From Bifidobacterium [indicum] DSM 20214 = LMG 11587 (lineage in GTDB: Bacteria; Actinomycetota; Actinomycetes; Actinomycetales; Bifidobacteriaceae), in contig NZ_CP006018.1 of NCBI RefSeq assembly GCF_000706765.1, positions 434,001 through 498,000 of the forward strand: 64,000 nucleotides of DNA, read 5' to 3'. The notes under the pieces were generated by a model. The model did not search any database. It was not told the DNA's origin and saw only the letters and a program-made list of their open reading frames with translations. The position numbers and the translations under genes were made by a program. Of the stretch, positions 21,501 to 30,429 are shown in pieces (within the stretch, counting starts at the first letter, position 1; every line of letters starts with the position of its first letter).

Positions 21501-23014
21501 TGGACCGTGGTCGAGTAGATGATGCCATCGATACCCTGCGACTCCTTTCCAGAGAGGGCTTGCAGGAGGCCGGCCCCAGGTTCTGGCCCTTCCTGTATGC
21601 CGATTTCGATACTGAACGGTCCTCGAACGGAGCATCCGAACGCCCCGATACGGATTCACCGGCCTCCGTTTCCAAGGTGACCGCAGTGGGCGAACCTCCG
21701 GCATTGAAGCCCGGAGCATCGCAACAAGGAGAAGCAGTTGCGACCTCCGCCCAGGTGGTGTCCCTCTCTCCATCCACCGTAGATCAAATCTGGCGCTGCC
21801 CACTGGAATGGGTGCTGAGTGACCGGTATTCCGGTCCACAGCCGAGCAGGGTGGATACCGGCTTCGGTTCCCTGATTCATCAGGTGGCCCAGGAGGCGAC
21901 CAATCGCGGTCTGGACAGGCCTGACCCCGGGAAACTGGGTCGGAATGCTCAATCCCTGGCGGAGCGCAAGTCCATGGTGGGGGCCGAATTGATGGACATC
22001 TACCACGAGTTCGCCCAGAATCCTCCGGCTGGACTCAACCCGAGGGAGCTTTACGGTATCCGCAGCAAGGAGCATCAGGCGGAGGGAATCATCGATAATC
22101 TGGCCTCCTACTTCGTCCATTCCACGACAGACGGCTACGGTTGTGGTGGGAAGGCCCCGGTTCCCGTTGGAAGCCTGGAGGGGGTTCAGAGCGAGCGGTC
22201 CTTCAACGTGACCATAACCATGGAGGACTTCTGCAGGGTATGGAAGGCCACCTTCCCCGGCAATGCGCTGGACCGGGAGCAGTTCTTCAATCTTCTGTCC
22301 GGTCTGGTGGGAGGGTTCCCCGAGGCACTTACCTCGGAGACGTCCGTGCGGTTGTCCGGCAGGATAGACAGGCTGGAAACCCGGTGCATTGACGGTCGTC
22401 ATTACCTGCGTCTGGTGGATTACAAAACCGGTAAGGTGCACAGTCGAGGCGATCTCTTCAATGACCTTCAGCTGGTCTGTTACCAACTTGGTCTGGCCTT
22501 CCAGACCGACGAGGAAAGAAGGCGGTCGGATGCTGAGGCCGGCTGGGTCCTGCCTGGTGCCCCTGACCCCGCCCAGGACGGAATGCTTCCCGTCAGCCAG
22601 TCCCTGCTCTTCGACGTAGGCAGACCTGCCAAGGATGCCAATACAGGAACCAGGCCTGAGGAGGTCCCCTACCAGCCGCCCATCTTCCACGAGGGGACCT
22701 TCACGCCCGCCTACCAGCCGAGAACCGGAGTCCCCGACCCCTCCAAACTGGCTGACCTTGGAGACCTCCCTGCCGAGTCCCCACGCGGGGTTGACCAGGA
22801 GGTCTGGGATCTGGTACGCAATCACGGCGGTGGCTCCCAGATTGTATGGGACCTGACCATGGTGGCCCGGGTCTTCTTTGCCGCCGGAGTCAGCCTTTCG
22901 GCCGACCGCCCCGATGCCCTCTTCGACCCCTCCCGTTGCCGCAGGGATCGCAAGGACGGGGTATGCCCGGCCTGGAAGCGGCTGGCAACCAATCTTCTGG
23001 AGGACCAGGAATGA
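18539..23014 (+). CDS. AdnA-like UvrD-family helicase with RecB-type nuclease domain
   Basis: A protein of 1491 residues from ATG 18539; a GTG at 18476 is an upstream alternative. Walker A is GPPRSGKT (residues 39-46). The expected motif II reads DDWQD, not DExxD, and motif III reads GNCDQAVQSFRG, not GDxxQ, so the motor looks weakened. A large middle region has an acidic low-complexity insertion (around 20350-20420). The C-terminus has a PD-(D/E)XK nuclease with SGRIDRLE and LVDYKTGK. Together with the next gene, which overlaps by four bases, it resembles the mycobacterial AdnAB end-resection complex, in which AdnA is the weaker motor. Both proteins are longer than their mycobacterial counterparts. 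Confidence 0.85.
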   Translation: MNSYRPVDATRVPSEVQELIDGGLKGANGEDASTLLISGPPRSGKTTVATQALLAGMDAYGDRDAFMVVSGRTAADLISRQVILERGSASRTRPVGTLQALAFQILTQVSSLSEDEGAPLPRLLNGAEQDALLRQVLTGHIAHVRSGDDCAVCRLLERYFQSGSGWSSVLVTRSDGQVEGVSDRFIAQLRDMFARMTELGVTPEDRDRLLSALDTQAIDLDQKERLGLQWRLAFAMNDEYLACIDRTYPDEFRLDPSLLMVRAREGIGKVEGLTLPRLLVVDDWQDVTLAGMGFLQALNRAGCSLLLVGNCDQAVQSFRGSYPEFLATRLTGLTAPNQGEALPILAEDFACLNARQVVLPQRQIVAPSAAGQPLQDGPGSYADLVAARISLGIASLEEENVALPSRPGKLPAWPGAGPVAPLASSNPLLADGSVSARLFHTPAQEEDDLVWQVKHEFLTLGRDWNDMAVIAHDNATIRALGRKLRVQGVPVRYSSVTRPLSEETVIQGLFALVELARVAGDLSALSDEATGPGGIASWVRLHLRTLMASPLVCARVGDTGHERPVRMEHLESLMDSMAVLSRIQSSGDMPDPSVPATDGVLPQEAGSDVEEAGDDEGADGGEGEGRPEETLSTLPGLVSVWRDWCRGILTQGADAARQDGVSIDDSVISGGGNDLDIEGGLSVDALQTMLLLNPQECAPTILSAMDSIAGGRREDPDVRALRRALRIIRTTADRVAALPDPQPQYVLWEAWDSLGLADDWQKRALVASQEGEEVNDRLDALMRLFQYASGSQGFRTIEAFMDQVRSMQIEADSLAHIGPVEHAVTLTTPAGAAALARVWPLVWIPAVQDGNWPNLTPRDTMFGAEDLADLVLHSRIGTLDQPSSGHDPRIQSVLYTEKKGFLEAVTRAGEQVRVSAVWNDDMVPSDFLYGYLPEFYERTADMARANFTPVGSGGDTGREYGGLEVSPRGLTAVARSLLARQALQEDGLDRGRVDDAIDTLRLLSREGLQEAGPRFWPFLYADFDTERSSNGASERPDTDSPASVSKVTAVGEPPALKPGASQQGEAVATSAQVVSLSPSTVDQIWRCPLEWVLSDRYSGPQPSRVDTGFGSLIHQVAQEATNRGLDRPDPGKLGRNAQSLAERKSMVGAELMDIYHEFAQNPPAGLNPRELYGIRSKEHQAEGIIDNLASYFVHSTTDGYGCGGKAPVPVGSLEGVQSERSFNVTITMEDFCRVWKATFPGNALDREQFFNLLSGLVGGFPEALTSETSVRLSGRIDRLETRCIDGRHYLRLVDYKTGKVHSRGDLFNDLQLVCYQLGLAFQTDEERRRSDAEAGWVLPGAPDPAQDGMLPVSQSLLFDVGRPAKDANTGTRPEEVPYQPPIFHEGTFTPAYQPRTGVPDPSKLADLGDLPAESPRGVDQEVWDLVRNHGGGSQIVWDLTMVARVFFAAGVSLSADRPDALFDPSRCRRDRKDGVCPAWKRLATNLLEDQE

Positions 23015-26000
23015 AGCAGACAGCAGAGCAGTCGGCCATAGTCGATGCCGGAGTCGAAGATGACCTCCTGGTCGTGGCGGGAGCCGGTTCCGGCAAGACC
23101 ATGACCATGACACAACGCATCATTGCCTTGAATCGGCATGGGGTCCCTTCGGAGCAGATTCTGGGCCTGACCTTCACCCGTAAGGCCGCCTCGGAACTCC
23201 TCTCGAGGGTCTCGGCCGCGGTCATCAGGAACCGTCCCGGTTCGGACCAGGGCCAGGTGGACCCGGAGAGGAACTTCCTCAAGCCTTCGGTCTTCACCTA
23301 TGATGCCTTCTTCCAGTCAATCGTCCGCCAGTATGGACTTCTGGTGGGAATGGACCAGGACACCCAGCCCCTGAGTGCTCCTGGGGCCTTTCAACTGGCC
23401 GCGGGGGTGGTGGCCGAGCATATCGACCTGGTCTTCCCCGACCGCGGTGAGGTCATGGACCAGGTCGAGGGTGGTCTGGATGTGGATGACCCCCTGTCCG
23501 GATTCTCGGCAGCCACCCTCGGCGGACCGGCCCAGGCTGCCAGGCTGGCTCGTGCCAGGGAATTGGGGCAGGATGACGTGGGTTCCGGCACCTTTGAAAC
23601 CACCGTCAACCAGGTCCTGGGGATCACCCATGCCCTGACCTCCTCCATGATCAGTCGGGACTGCCCGGACTTCGACCAGGCCCTGGCCAGGGTACGGGAG
23701 TGGGACCAGGCCTTCATCGATAGGACCGTGGCCCTGATCGATGGTCGTCCCATACCGGATGCCGAACCGACCGAAGCCTCCCTGAAAAGGCCGAGACGAG
23801 CAAAGAAGGACAGCGACGAGGACTATGAGCTCAAGCTGAGGAAAATGCGGAAGAACCGACTGGACTTCCGGCTCTATCAGGCCAATAGGCTGCTCAGGAC
23901 CGTCAGGACCCGGGAGAAGCTCCTGACCCTGGCCGACTACTATCAGCAGGCCAAACGCCAGGCCAACATGGCCGAGTTCGGCGACTTCACCGTAGCCGCC
24001 TTCCAGCTTGTCGACCGATTCCCCGCCATCGGAGCCCATTATCGTCGAAGGTTCACCCACGTATTCCTGGATGAGTACCAGGACACCTCCACCACCCAGG
24101 CGCTTCTCCTGGCCGCCATCTTCCATCCGAACGACAAGGAGGGGGCATCCAGGTCGGCCGTGACCGCCGTAGGGGATCCCTTCCAATCCATCTACGCCTG
24201 GCGTGGTGCCAGCCCGGGAGCCTTCCGCACCTTCCAGTCCCAGTTCGGTATGCTGGCCGACAGGCCCAGTGTCCAGGACGGGCAGGTTGGCGGAATCACC
24301 ACCTTCGGCAGGTCCGAGGACAAGGAACCTCTGACGCTCTCCCGCACCTTCAGGAACTCCAGGATGGTCCTGAAGGCCGCCAATCTCTTGACGGTTCCGC
24401 TCCGGCAGGATACGGGCCGCTTCTCCAGTGCCAGGATGAACGAGGTGGACGTGGCCCGGCTGGAGGCCAGGGAAGGGGCCGACGAGGGGACCGTCGGCCT
24501 GCTTGGCTACAGCACGATTGGCCAGGAGATCGACGCTGTGGTCCGTTTCGCCCTCCACGCCAGGTCACGTTACGGCGGGCACGGTGAGGATGAGCCAGGA
24601 GAGGATCCCGATGCCCCCCATGTGGCCGTCCTTTTTCGGTCCAAGTCCAGGATGCCCCAATATCGGACGGCACTGGAAGCCGCGGGACTGACCTGCCAGG
24701 TGGTGGGATATTCGGCCCTCTTCGACCGGCCCGAAATCATGGATGTCCTGGCCCTGCTCAGGGTGATCTGCGACCATACCGACAGTGATTCGCTGATGCG
24801 CCTTCTGGCTTCGGCCCGGTTCAACATGAATCCCGCCGACTTGCGAGCCTTAGCCTCCCTTGCAGAGACCATCAACGCCGACAGCCAGTACCGTGCTCTT
24901 CTCCAGGCCGGAATGGTGCCCGAAACGGACGACGGCAAGGTCAGGAGAGAACTGGTCCGAGAACATCGGAACCAGGTGCCGAACTCCCTCTTCCTGATTG
25001 ATCTCCTGTTGCGTGATGACCTGGACGACCTGCTCCGGACCTCACGACTCAGTCCGCGTGGACGTACATTGGTCAATAGGGCGGCCGAGGTCATTCGAAC
25101 AGTCCAGTCCCAGTCTTCGGCCTCGGTCAGGCAGGTGGTCATCGCCGCCATCCAGGCCCTGGACCTCGACATCGATCTGGTCCTGGCCCAGGCCATGGAA
25201 CATCCGGACCAGCCTCTTCAACCGAGCCGGGCCAATGCCGGTGTTGAAGCCCTTCTGGAACAGGTCGATACCTACATATCCGAATTACCTGCCGGCCTGG
25301 GGCCCAGTCTTCGAGGATTCGTGGCCTGGGTGGATGCCATGGTCCAAAGTCCCGATCTGCCCGATGAGGGGGCTGGTGGGCATGCCGATGTGACCCTAAT
25401 GACCGTCCACCAGGCCAAGGGTCTGGAATGGGATGCCGTGGCCGTGGTCGGGCTGTCCGCCGGCTCCTTCCCGAGCAAGCAGGGCGACCACCTGAAAATC
25501 GAGACGCTGAGCACCGAGGATTCCCCGGTGGGAGTGCCTTACCGGAACACGGCAAATACCTGGCTGGAGGATCCGCAGGCGGTTCCTGTACCGGTCAGGG
25601 CCGATGCCATGATTCTCCCCAGATTCCCCCATGACGCCCGTCCGGGATCCGAACCGGGGGATGACCTTGGTGGTCTGAGCCTGGCCGATTTGGAGGACGA
25701 GGCAATCGGTGAGATCAGGCACACCGGCGTGGACGATGCCGGGGATGACTACGACTTCCTGAGTGCCAGGGGATACCTGCCGCAGAAAGAGGAATACGGA
25801 AACCGATACCACAACGATGAGCGCCGACTGGCCTATGTGGCCGTGACCAGGGCCAGGCATGACCTCCTCCTGACGTTCAGCACCAAGGCCACCGATACCA
25901 ATCCCGCCCTGAACACCCCCCAGGCCGACCCCGAGAAGGGTGCCTCGAACTTCTGGCGGGAATTGGTCAGGGGTCTGGAAGGCGAAGATGGTGCTGTCAG

Positions 26001-27186
26001 ATTGGATTCCATCGATGGGGGCCAGGATGGGGACGACGGGGAACCGCTTCCCCCCACTCCTCCTGTGGGTCTTCTGGTTGGTCAGGATGCCCAGGCCTTC
26101 CGTCAGGCCCTTGTTCAGGATGCCTTGGACCAGGTGGGCCAGCTGGCAGCCAGGCAGGATGAATCCGACAGGGTCCTCTGGCCGATAACCATGGGGACCA
26201 AGGTGTCGCAGGCCCTGCAACGCAGTGCCGAATGGGTGGGCTTCGACGAGGACCCATCCGGAACCCCGCACGCGAAAGGCAGCCTCTATGCCGACGCGGT
26301 CCGGGTGCTCCAGGTTGGCACCGGAAGGCTGGGTGTTGCCGGTGACCGCCTTGTCACGGACCTGGAGGCTCTGCGCCGTACAGGGCGGAGAATCATCGGG
26401 CATGGCGCTCAGAGTGTCACTTCCATCCAGGCCAGATCGGGCGGGATGGAGGCCGTCAGGGAACGGGAGTATTGGGAGGGCCTGGTCAGGCCTGTGCCCC
26501 GGGTGGCCTCGCCTCTGGCCCAGGCCGGTACCCTCTTCCATGAATGGGCTCAGCGCTACATCATGCCTGACTTCGAACCTTCATCGGGATTGCTTGATGT
26601 GACCGACCAGACCGTGGATGATTCCCTGGTGGAATCACAGACCCCATCCGGGTCAGCCGTTCCCTTGGGGCCGGAGGCCATGGCGGAACGCCGTCGGATG
26701 CTGGCGGATTTGGACAAGGAAGAAGCGGGAAGGAAGCAGGGGGGAAGCGACCGAACGGCCCGGAACCTCAGGATATGGGAGCGGCGTCTGGCTGAATCCG
26801 AGTGGGGGCAAAGGACTCCTGCCTGGGTGGAACGCCCCATCGTGGCGGTACTGGACGGCACCATCGTCAAGGGCAAACTCGATGCCGTGTTCCGCGGGGG
26901 GCTCGACCGGGATGACGGCTCCAAGCTCTACACCATCGTGGACTGGAAAACCGGGGCCCGGCCCACGACCGAGGAGGACATCAGCGAAAAACTGGCCCAG
27001 CTCGACATGTACCGGATACTCCTTTCACGCTTGGAGGGAATCGACCTGTCGACCATCGACGCCTGCCTTTACTATGTAAGTGAGGCCCAGCCATCCCGGC
27101 GGCTGATCAGGGCAAGACCCAGATCCCAGGAGGAGATCCTTCAGGGTTTGCGTCGGGGTGCTCCGCAGGAGTCGGACAACGACTGA
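23011..27186 (+). CDS. AdnB-like UvrD/Rep helicase-nuclease
   Basis: A protein of 1391 residues starting MKQTAEQ at 23011, whose ATG overlaps the previous stop (ATGA). All motor motifs are present: Walker A AGAGSGKT (23-30), LTFTRKAA, DEYQDT, GDPFQSIYAWRGA, TVHQAKGLEWD and YVAVTRARHD. The C-terminal RecB-type nuclease shows GKLDAVF and VDWKTG. It should unwind and degrade DNA from double-strand breaks to start recombination, forming a heterodimer with the preceding protein. An Asp/Gly-rich insertion (about 25660-25790) lies between the helicase motifs, possibly a lineage-specific loop. Confidence 0.9.
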   Translation: MKQTAEQSAIVDAGVEDDLLVVAGAGSGKTMTMTQRIIALNRHGVPSEQILGLTFTRKAASELLSRVSAAVIRNRPGSDQGQVDPERNFLKPSVFTYDAFFQSIVRQYGLLVGMDQDTQPLSAPGAFQLAAGVVAEHIDLVFPDRGEVMDQVEGGLDVDDPLSGFSAATLGGPAQAARLARARELGQDDVGSGTFETTVNQVLGITHALTSSMISRDCPDFDQALARVREWDQAFIDRTVALIDGRPIPDAEPTEASLKRPRRAKKDSDEDYELKLRKMRKNRLDFRLYQANRLLRTVRTREKLLTLADYYQQAKRQANMAEFGDFTVAAFQLVDRFPAIGAHYRRRFTHVFLDEYQDTSTTQALLLAAIFHPNDKEGASRSAVTAVGDPFQSIYAWRGASPGAFRTFQSQFGMLADRPSVQDGQVGGITTFGRSEDKEPLTLSRTFRNSRMVLKAANLLTVPLRQDTGRFSSARMNEVDVARLEAREGADEGTVGLLGYSTIGQEIDAVVRFALHARSRYGGHGEDEPGEDPDAPHVAVLFRSKSRMPQYRTALEAAGLTCQVVGYSALFDRPEIMDVLALLRVICDHTDSDSLMRLLASARFNMNPADLRALASLAETINADSQYRALLQAGMVPETDDGKVRRELVREHRNQVPNSLFLIDLLLRDDLDDLLRTSRLSPRGRTLVNRAAEVIRTVQSQSSASVRQVVIAAIQALDLDIDLVLAQAMEHPDQPLQPSRANAGVEALLEQVDTYISELPAGLGPSLRGFVAWVDAMVQSPDLPDEGAGGHADVTLMTVHQAKGLEWDAVAVVGLSAGSFPSKQGDHLKIETLSTEDSPVGVPYRNTANTWLEDPQAVPVPVRADAMILPRFPHDARPGSEPGDDLGGLSLADLEDEAIGEIRHTGVDDAGDDYDFLSARGYLPQKEEYGNRYHNDERRLAYVAVTRARHDLLLTFSTKATDTNPALNTPQADPEKGASNFWRELVRGLEGEDGAVRLDSIDGGQDGDDGEPLPPTPPVGLLVGQDAQAFRQALVQDALDQVGQLAARQDESDRVLWPITMGTKVSQALQRSAEWVGFDEDPSGTPHAKGSLYADAVRVLQVGTGRLGVAGDRLVTDLEALRRTGRRIIGHGAQSVTSIQARSGGMEAVREREYWEGLVRPVPRVASPLAQAGTLFHEWAQRYIMPDFEPSSGLLDVTDQTVDDSLVESQTPSGSAVPLGPEAMAERRRMLADLDKEEAGRKQGGSDRTARNLRIWERRLAESEWGQRTPAWVERPIVAVLDGTIVKGKLDAVFRGGLDRDDGSKLYTIVDWKTGARPTTEEDISEKLAQLDMYRILLSRLEGIDLSTIDACLYYVSEAQPSRRLIRARPRSQEEILQGLRRGAPQESDND

Positions 27187-27381
27187 ACCAGCAGGGCGGG
27201 CCGCGTACACGCAATGACAAGAACGGGATGCAAACCGGCATGCAGAGCATGGTCGGGGCGGTCCCAGGCAGACCCCGCTCCCTCAGGTGGCGATGGGTGC
27301 CCCTGAGTACATGGTGACCGGAATGGCCGGGGCGGTTTGACGCGCCCATACCTTCCGCGCAGCCAGACGGAGTGACAAGAG

Positions 27382-28125
27382 ATGACAGAGACAAGCCGGC
27401 CCGAACCAGGCCGGACCAGCCCCCGCATGCCTTCGATACGTCCCATGGCCTGGAGCGATATGCCCGACCTGATAAGGGAATTCGAGAGGACCTGGAAGGT
27501 GGAGGCGGACAAGCAGGGCAAGGTTTCGCAGTTAAGCGCGGAACACTTCGTCCTTGACTACCTGACCCAAACCACCCGAGCCCGCATTGCCAGCATGGAT
27601 GGCCGGTTCATGGGGGTCACCCTGCTCAGGGAGGGCGTCGGACCCCTGAGTTTCCTCCAGGCACAGGCCTGCCTGGAATCCGTGGACGCCTCCCTGGGCT
27701 CCACTCCGCTGGGCAGCAAGACCCTGGCCAGCGCCCGGCACTGGCACGCTACGGAGGTGCGTCTTGAGGAGGAGGCCGGTCTGACGACCCCGCCCCAAGC
27801 CGAACTGAAGCTGTTCCTGGTCAGCGGCAGGGCCCGCGGTCACGGCATCGGGCGGCTGCTCTGGCTGGATGCCCTGACGTACATGGACGGAAAGGGAATC
27901 ACCGACTTCTACCTCCATACCGACTCTTCCTGCGATGTTGGGTACTACGACCATCAGGGCATGACCTGCCTGGCCGAGCTCAAGGGCCGGGATTACGCGG
28001 CGTTCTCCGAACAGCAGGGTGCCGATTCCCGCGGTGTCGATCCGGCCTTCTTCGAAGGGGTCGACGACATCTACATCTACGGCGGAAAGGTCCGTGAACA
28101 GCTGGAAAGGTGCGGACGGTCATGA
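27382..28125 (+). CDS. GNAT-family N-acetyltransferase
   Basis: A protein of 247 residues. The acetyl-CoA binding signature RGHGIGRLLW occurs in the segment LFLVSGRARGHGIGRL, followed by the motif B-like helix and FYLHTDSSCDVGYYDHQG typical of GNAT enzymes. The substrate cannot be told from sequence. The 195 bases before it hold no recognisable gene. A GGAGTG ribosome site precedes ATG 27382. The MFS transporter gene overlaps its stop by four bases, so acetylation and export of the same compound is a reasonable guess. Confidence 0.82.
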   Translation: MTETSRPEPGRTSPRMPSIRPMAWSDMPDLIREFERTWKVEADKQGKVSQLSAEHFVLDYLTQTTRARIASMDGRFMGVTLLREGVGPLSFLQAQACLESVDASLGSTPLGSKTLASARHWHATEVRLEEEAGLTTPPQAELKLFLVSGRARGHGIGRLLWLDALTYMDGKGITDFYLHTDSSCDVGYYDHQGMTCLAELKGRDYAAFSEQQGADSRGVDPAFFEGVDDIYIYGGKVREQLERCGRS

Positions 28126-29423
28126 AGGAATCCAGGTCCCCCTTCCTGCGGCTCTTCACCTACCCCGGCGCTGCAGGGTTCTGCCTGGCGGCGGTTCTTG
28201 CCCGACTGCCATTGGGGATGATGGGGTTGGGCATCGTCCTGGCTCTGAACCATATCTACGATAATTGGACCTCGGCAGGCATGATGAGCGCGGTCTATAC
28301 GCTTTGTGCGGCCCTGGTCACCCCCGTCTACGCCCGTCTCTTCGACAGGTTCGGTCAGCGCCGGGTGGGACTTGTGGCACTCATGATCCAGACACTGGCC
28401 ATCCTGGGGTTCGCCTTCGGGGCCATGAAGAGGGTGTCCCTGGGCATTCTCTTCATCCTGGCCGCCCTGATGGGTCTGACTCAGTTCGCCTTCGGGGCCC
28501 TGGTCCGCACGCGTTGGGCCTGGGTCCTGCGGGACGACCGGACCAATCTGCTCAACACGGCCTATGCTCTGGAATCCGGTCTCGATGAGTGCGTCTTCAT
28601 CCTGGGGCCCATCCTTTCCGCCTACCTAGCCACTTCGGTGAACCCGGTATCCCAGCTCTTCCTGCCGGCTGCGGCCCTGCTTGTCGGCGGACTGACCTTC
28701 TTCTCGATGCGGTCCACGGAACCTCCCGCCATCGTCAGGATGGAGACCGCCGCAACCACGGCCGCCGACCACTCGCCGGTCGATGACGGTGGCAGTGTCC
28801 ACCCCGAGGACTCGGACGGGATGAAAGGGGCCCGTTCGGCTCTGGCCTACCCGGGTATACTCCTCCTCTTCGTGGTCTTCATCGTTTTCAACATGAGCTT
28901 TTCGGCCGTTGACGTTTCGGTTACGGCCCTGACCAAGGCCATGGGCAGGGAGGGGGCCGTGGGGCTCCAGCTTGCGCTCTTCGCCCTGGGGTCCCTCTGT
29001 GGGGCCTTGATCTTCGGGTCGGTCAAACTCAAGGGTTCCCGGTGGCGCTACTTGGTGGTCTTCCTGACCCTGCTGACCACCGGTTATGTGGTTTTCCGCC
29101 TGGTCATGGACAATCTGGTCCTCCTGGGTCTGGCCGAGGTGCTCTCAGGCCTATGCGTCTCTCCCATCTTCGCCACGGGCAATCTGATAGTCCGGGAGAG
29201 CGTGGACTCCCGCGCTCTGACAGAAGGCCTCTCCTGGCTGTCCACCGGAGGCTCCATCGGAACCTCGCTGGGGTCCACCCTGGCAGGAATTGCCTTGGAT
29301 AAGTTCGGCCCTCATGGCGGCATGACCATTCCGGCCATCGTCACCTGCTGTGCCATACCCCTGGCAGTCCTGGGATGGATCAGCAGCCGCAGGCGCACGG
29401 CGTCCGCATCGTCGTCGGAATAA
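28122..29423 (+). CDS. Major facilitator superfamily transporter
   Basis: A protein of 433 residues with about twelve hydrophobic segments, split by a central hydrophilic loop (about residues 205-245). A RLFDRFGQRRVG loop between helices 2 and 3 is the MFS signature region. The start ATG 28122 overlaps the GNAT stop (ATGA), with GGAAAGG 12 bases upstream. It is probably an efflux carrier cotranscribed with the acetyltransferase; the substrate is unknown. Confidence 0.85.
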   Translation: MKESRSPFLRLFTYPGAAGFCLAAVLARLPLGMMGLGIVLALNHIYDNWTSAGMMSAVYTLCAALVTPVYARLFDRFGQRRVGLVALMIQTLAILGFAFGAMKRVSLGILFILAALMGLTQFAFGALVRTRWAWVLRDDRTNLLNTAYALESGLDECVFILGPILSAYLATSVNPVSQLFLPAAALLVGGLTFFSMRSTEPPAIVRMETAATTAADHSPVDDGGSVHPEDSDGMKGARSALAYPGILLLFVVFIVFNMSFSAVDVSVTALTKAMGREGAVGLQLALFALGSLCGALIFGSVKLKGSRWRYLVVFLTLLTTGYVVFRLVMDNLVLLGLAEVLSGLCVSPIFATGNLIVRESVDSRALTEGLSWLSTGGSIGTSLGSTLAGIALDKFGPHGGMTIPAIVTCCAIPLAVLGWISSRRRTASASSSE

Positions 29424-29597
29424 GGGTTCTGGTCCGACCCGAATCGGGACCTCCGCCAGCCGCTTCGATACCCGGGAGACCTTCGGAGATGATTCCAAGG
29501 GTCGGCACATCCGCCAGGTGGAAGGAACGGGCCACGGTTGGTGACGGCTCCTAGACTGGGGTCGAGTGCACAAGCAGGACGAGTCACGGAGGTGGGC

Positions 29598-30350
29598 ATG
29601 ATCAGGGTTGCAGTCGTAGGGGCCGCTGGACGAATGGGAACCAGTGTCGTTCAGGCCTTGGAAGAGGCGGATGACATGACCCTCTCCCTTGCCGTCGATG
29701 GTCGGGACGGTCTGGAGGGGATTACCTCCGACAATACCGATGTGGCCGTCGAGTTTACGGTTCCCCAGGCCTCTTTGGACAACGTGCTGACCCTGGTCGG
29801 GCGGGGGGTCGACCTGGTGGTGGGTACAACAGGCTGGACCGATGAGGGACTCGACCAGGTACGGCAGGCCCTGGAGCAGGCCCCCCGTGAGCATCAATCG
29901 GTCTTCATCGCCCCCAATTTCGCGATTTCCGCCGTCCTGGCCGACCACTTCGCCGCCAAGGCTGCCGAGTACTTCACCTCGGCCGAGGTGATTGAACTCC
30001 ACCATCCCGACAAGGTGGACGCTCCATCGGGAACGGCCATCCACACGGCCCAGGCCATCGGGAAGGCCCGGCGTCAGGCCGGCTTGGGGCCGATGCCGGA
30101 CGGCACCCAGGGTGCGGCGGATTCCCGAGGGCAGGTGATTGATGGGGTGCATGTCCACGCCGTTCGCCTGCAGGGCCTGAATGCCCACGAGGAGGTCCTC
30201 CTGGGGAACTCCGGTGAGCAGCTGTCCATCCGTGCAGACAGTTTCGACAGGTCCTCCTTCATGCCCGGTGTGCTCCTGGCTGTGAGAACCATCGCCTCAG
30301 GTTCCCACCCTGGTCTGACCGTGGGGCTGGACCGCTTCCTGGATCTGTGA
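29598..30350 (+). CDS. dapB: 4-hydroxy-tetrahydrodipicolinate reductase
   Basis: A protein of 250 residues that reduces the dapA product with NAD(P)H in the lysine/diaminopimelate pathway, feeding both lysine and peptidoglycan. The start MIRVAVVGAAGRMG (ATG 29598, GGAGG ribosome site) carries the dinucleotide-binding GxxGxxG. GTTGW, APNFAIS and the catalytic HHPDKVDAPSGTA complete the family pattern. dapA follows 79 bases downstream in the same direction. No lysine riboswitch is apparent in the 174 bases upstream. Confidence 0.97.
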   Translation: MIRVAVVGAAGRMGTSVVQALEEADDMTLSLAVDGRDGLEGITSDNTDVAVEFTVPQASLDNVLTLVGRGVDLVVGTTGWTDEGLDQVRQALEQAPREHQSVFIAPNFAISAVLADHFAAKAAEYFTSAEVIELHHPDKVDAPSGTAIHTAQAIGKARRQAGLGPMPDGTQGAADSRGQVIDGVHVHAVRLQGLNAHEEVLLGNSGEQLSIRADSFDRSSFMPGVLLAVRTIASGSHPGLTVGLDRFLDL

Positions 30351-30429
30351 ATGGTCACCAGATGGAACGAGATGTGGCGGGAATGTGCCAAGGCCCGATT
30401 GAGTCCCCATCTGCAAGTAGCGTGAAACT

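Noticed and set aside
29424-29597. Lysine riboswitch upstream of dapB
   Set aside because: The 174-base stretch shows no conserved five-way junction or terminator/antiterminator pair that I could recognise.
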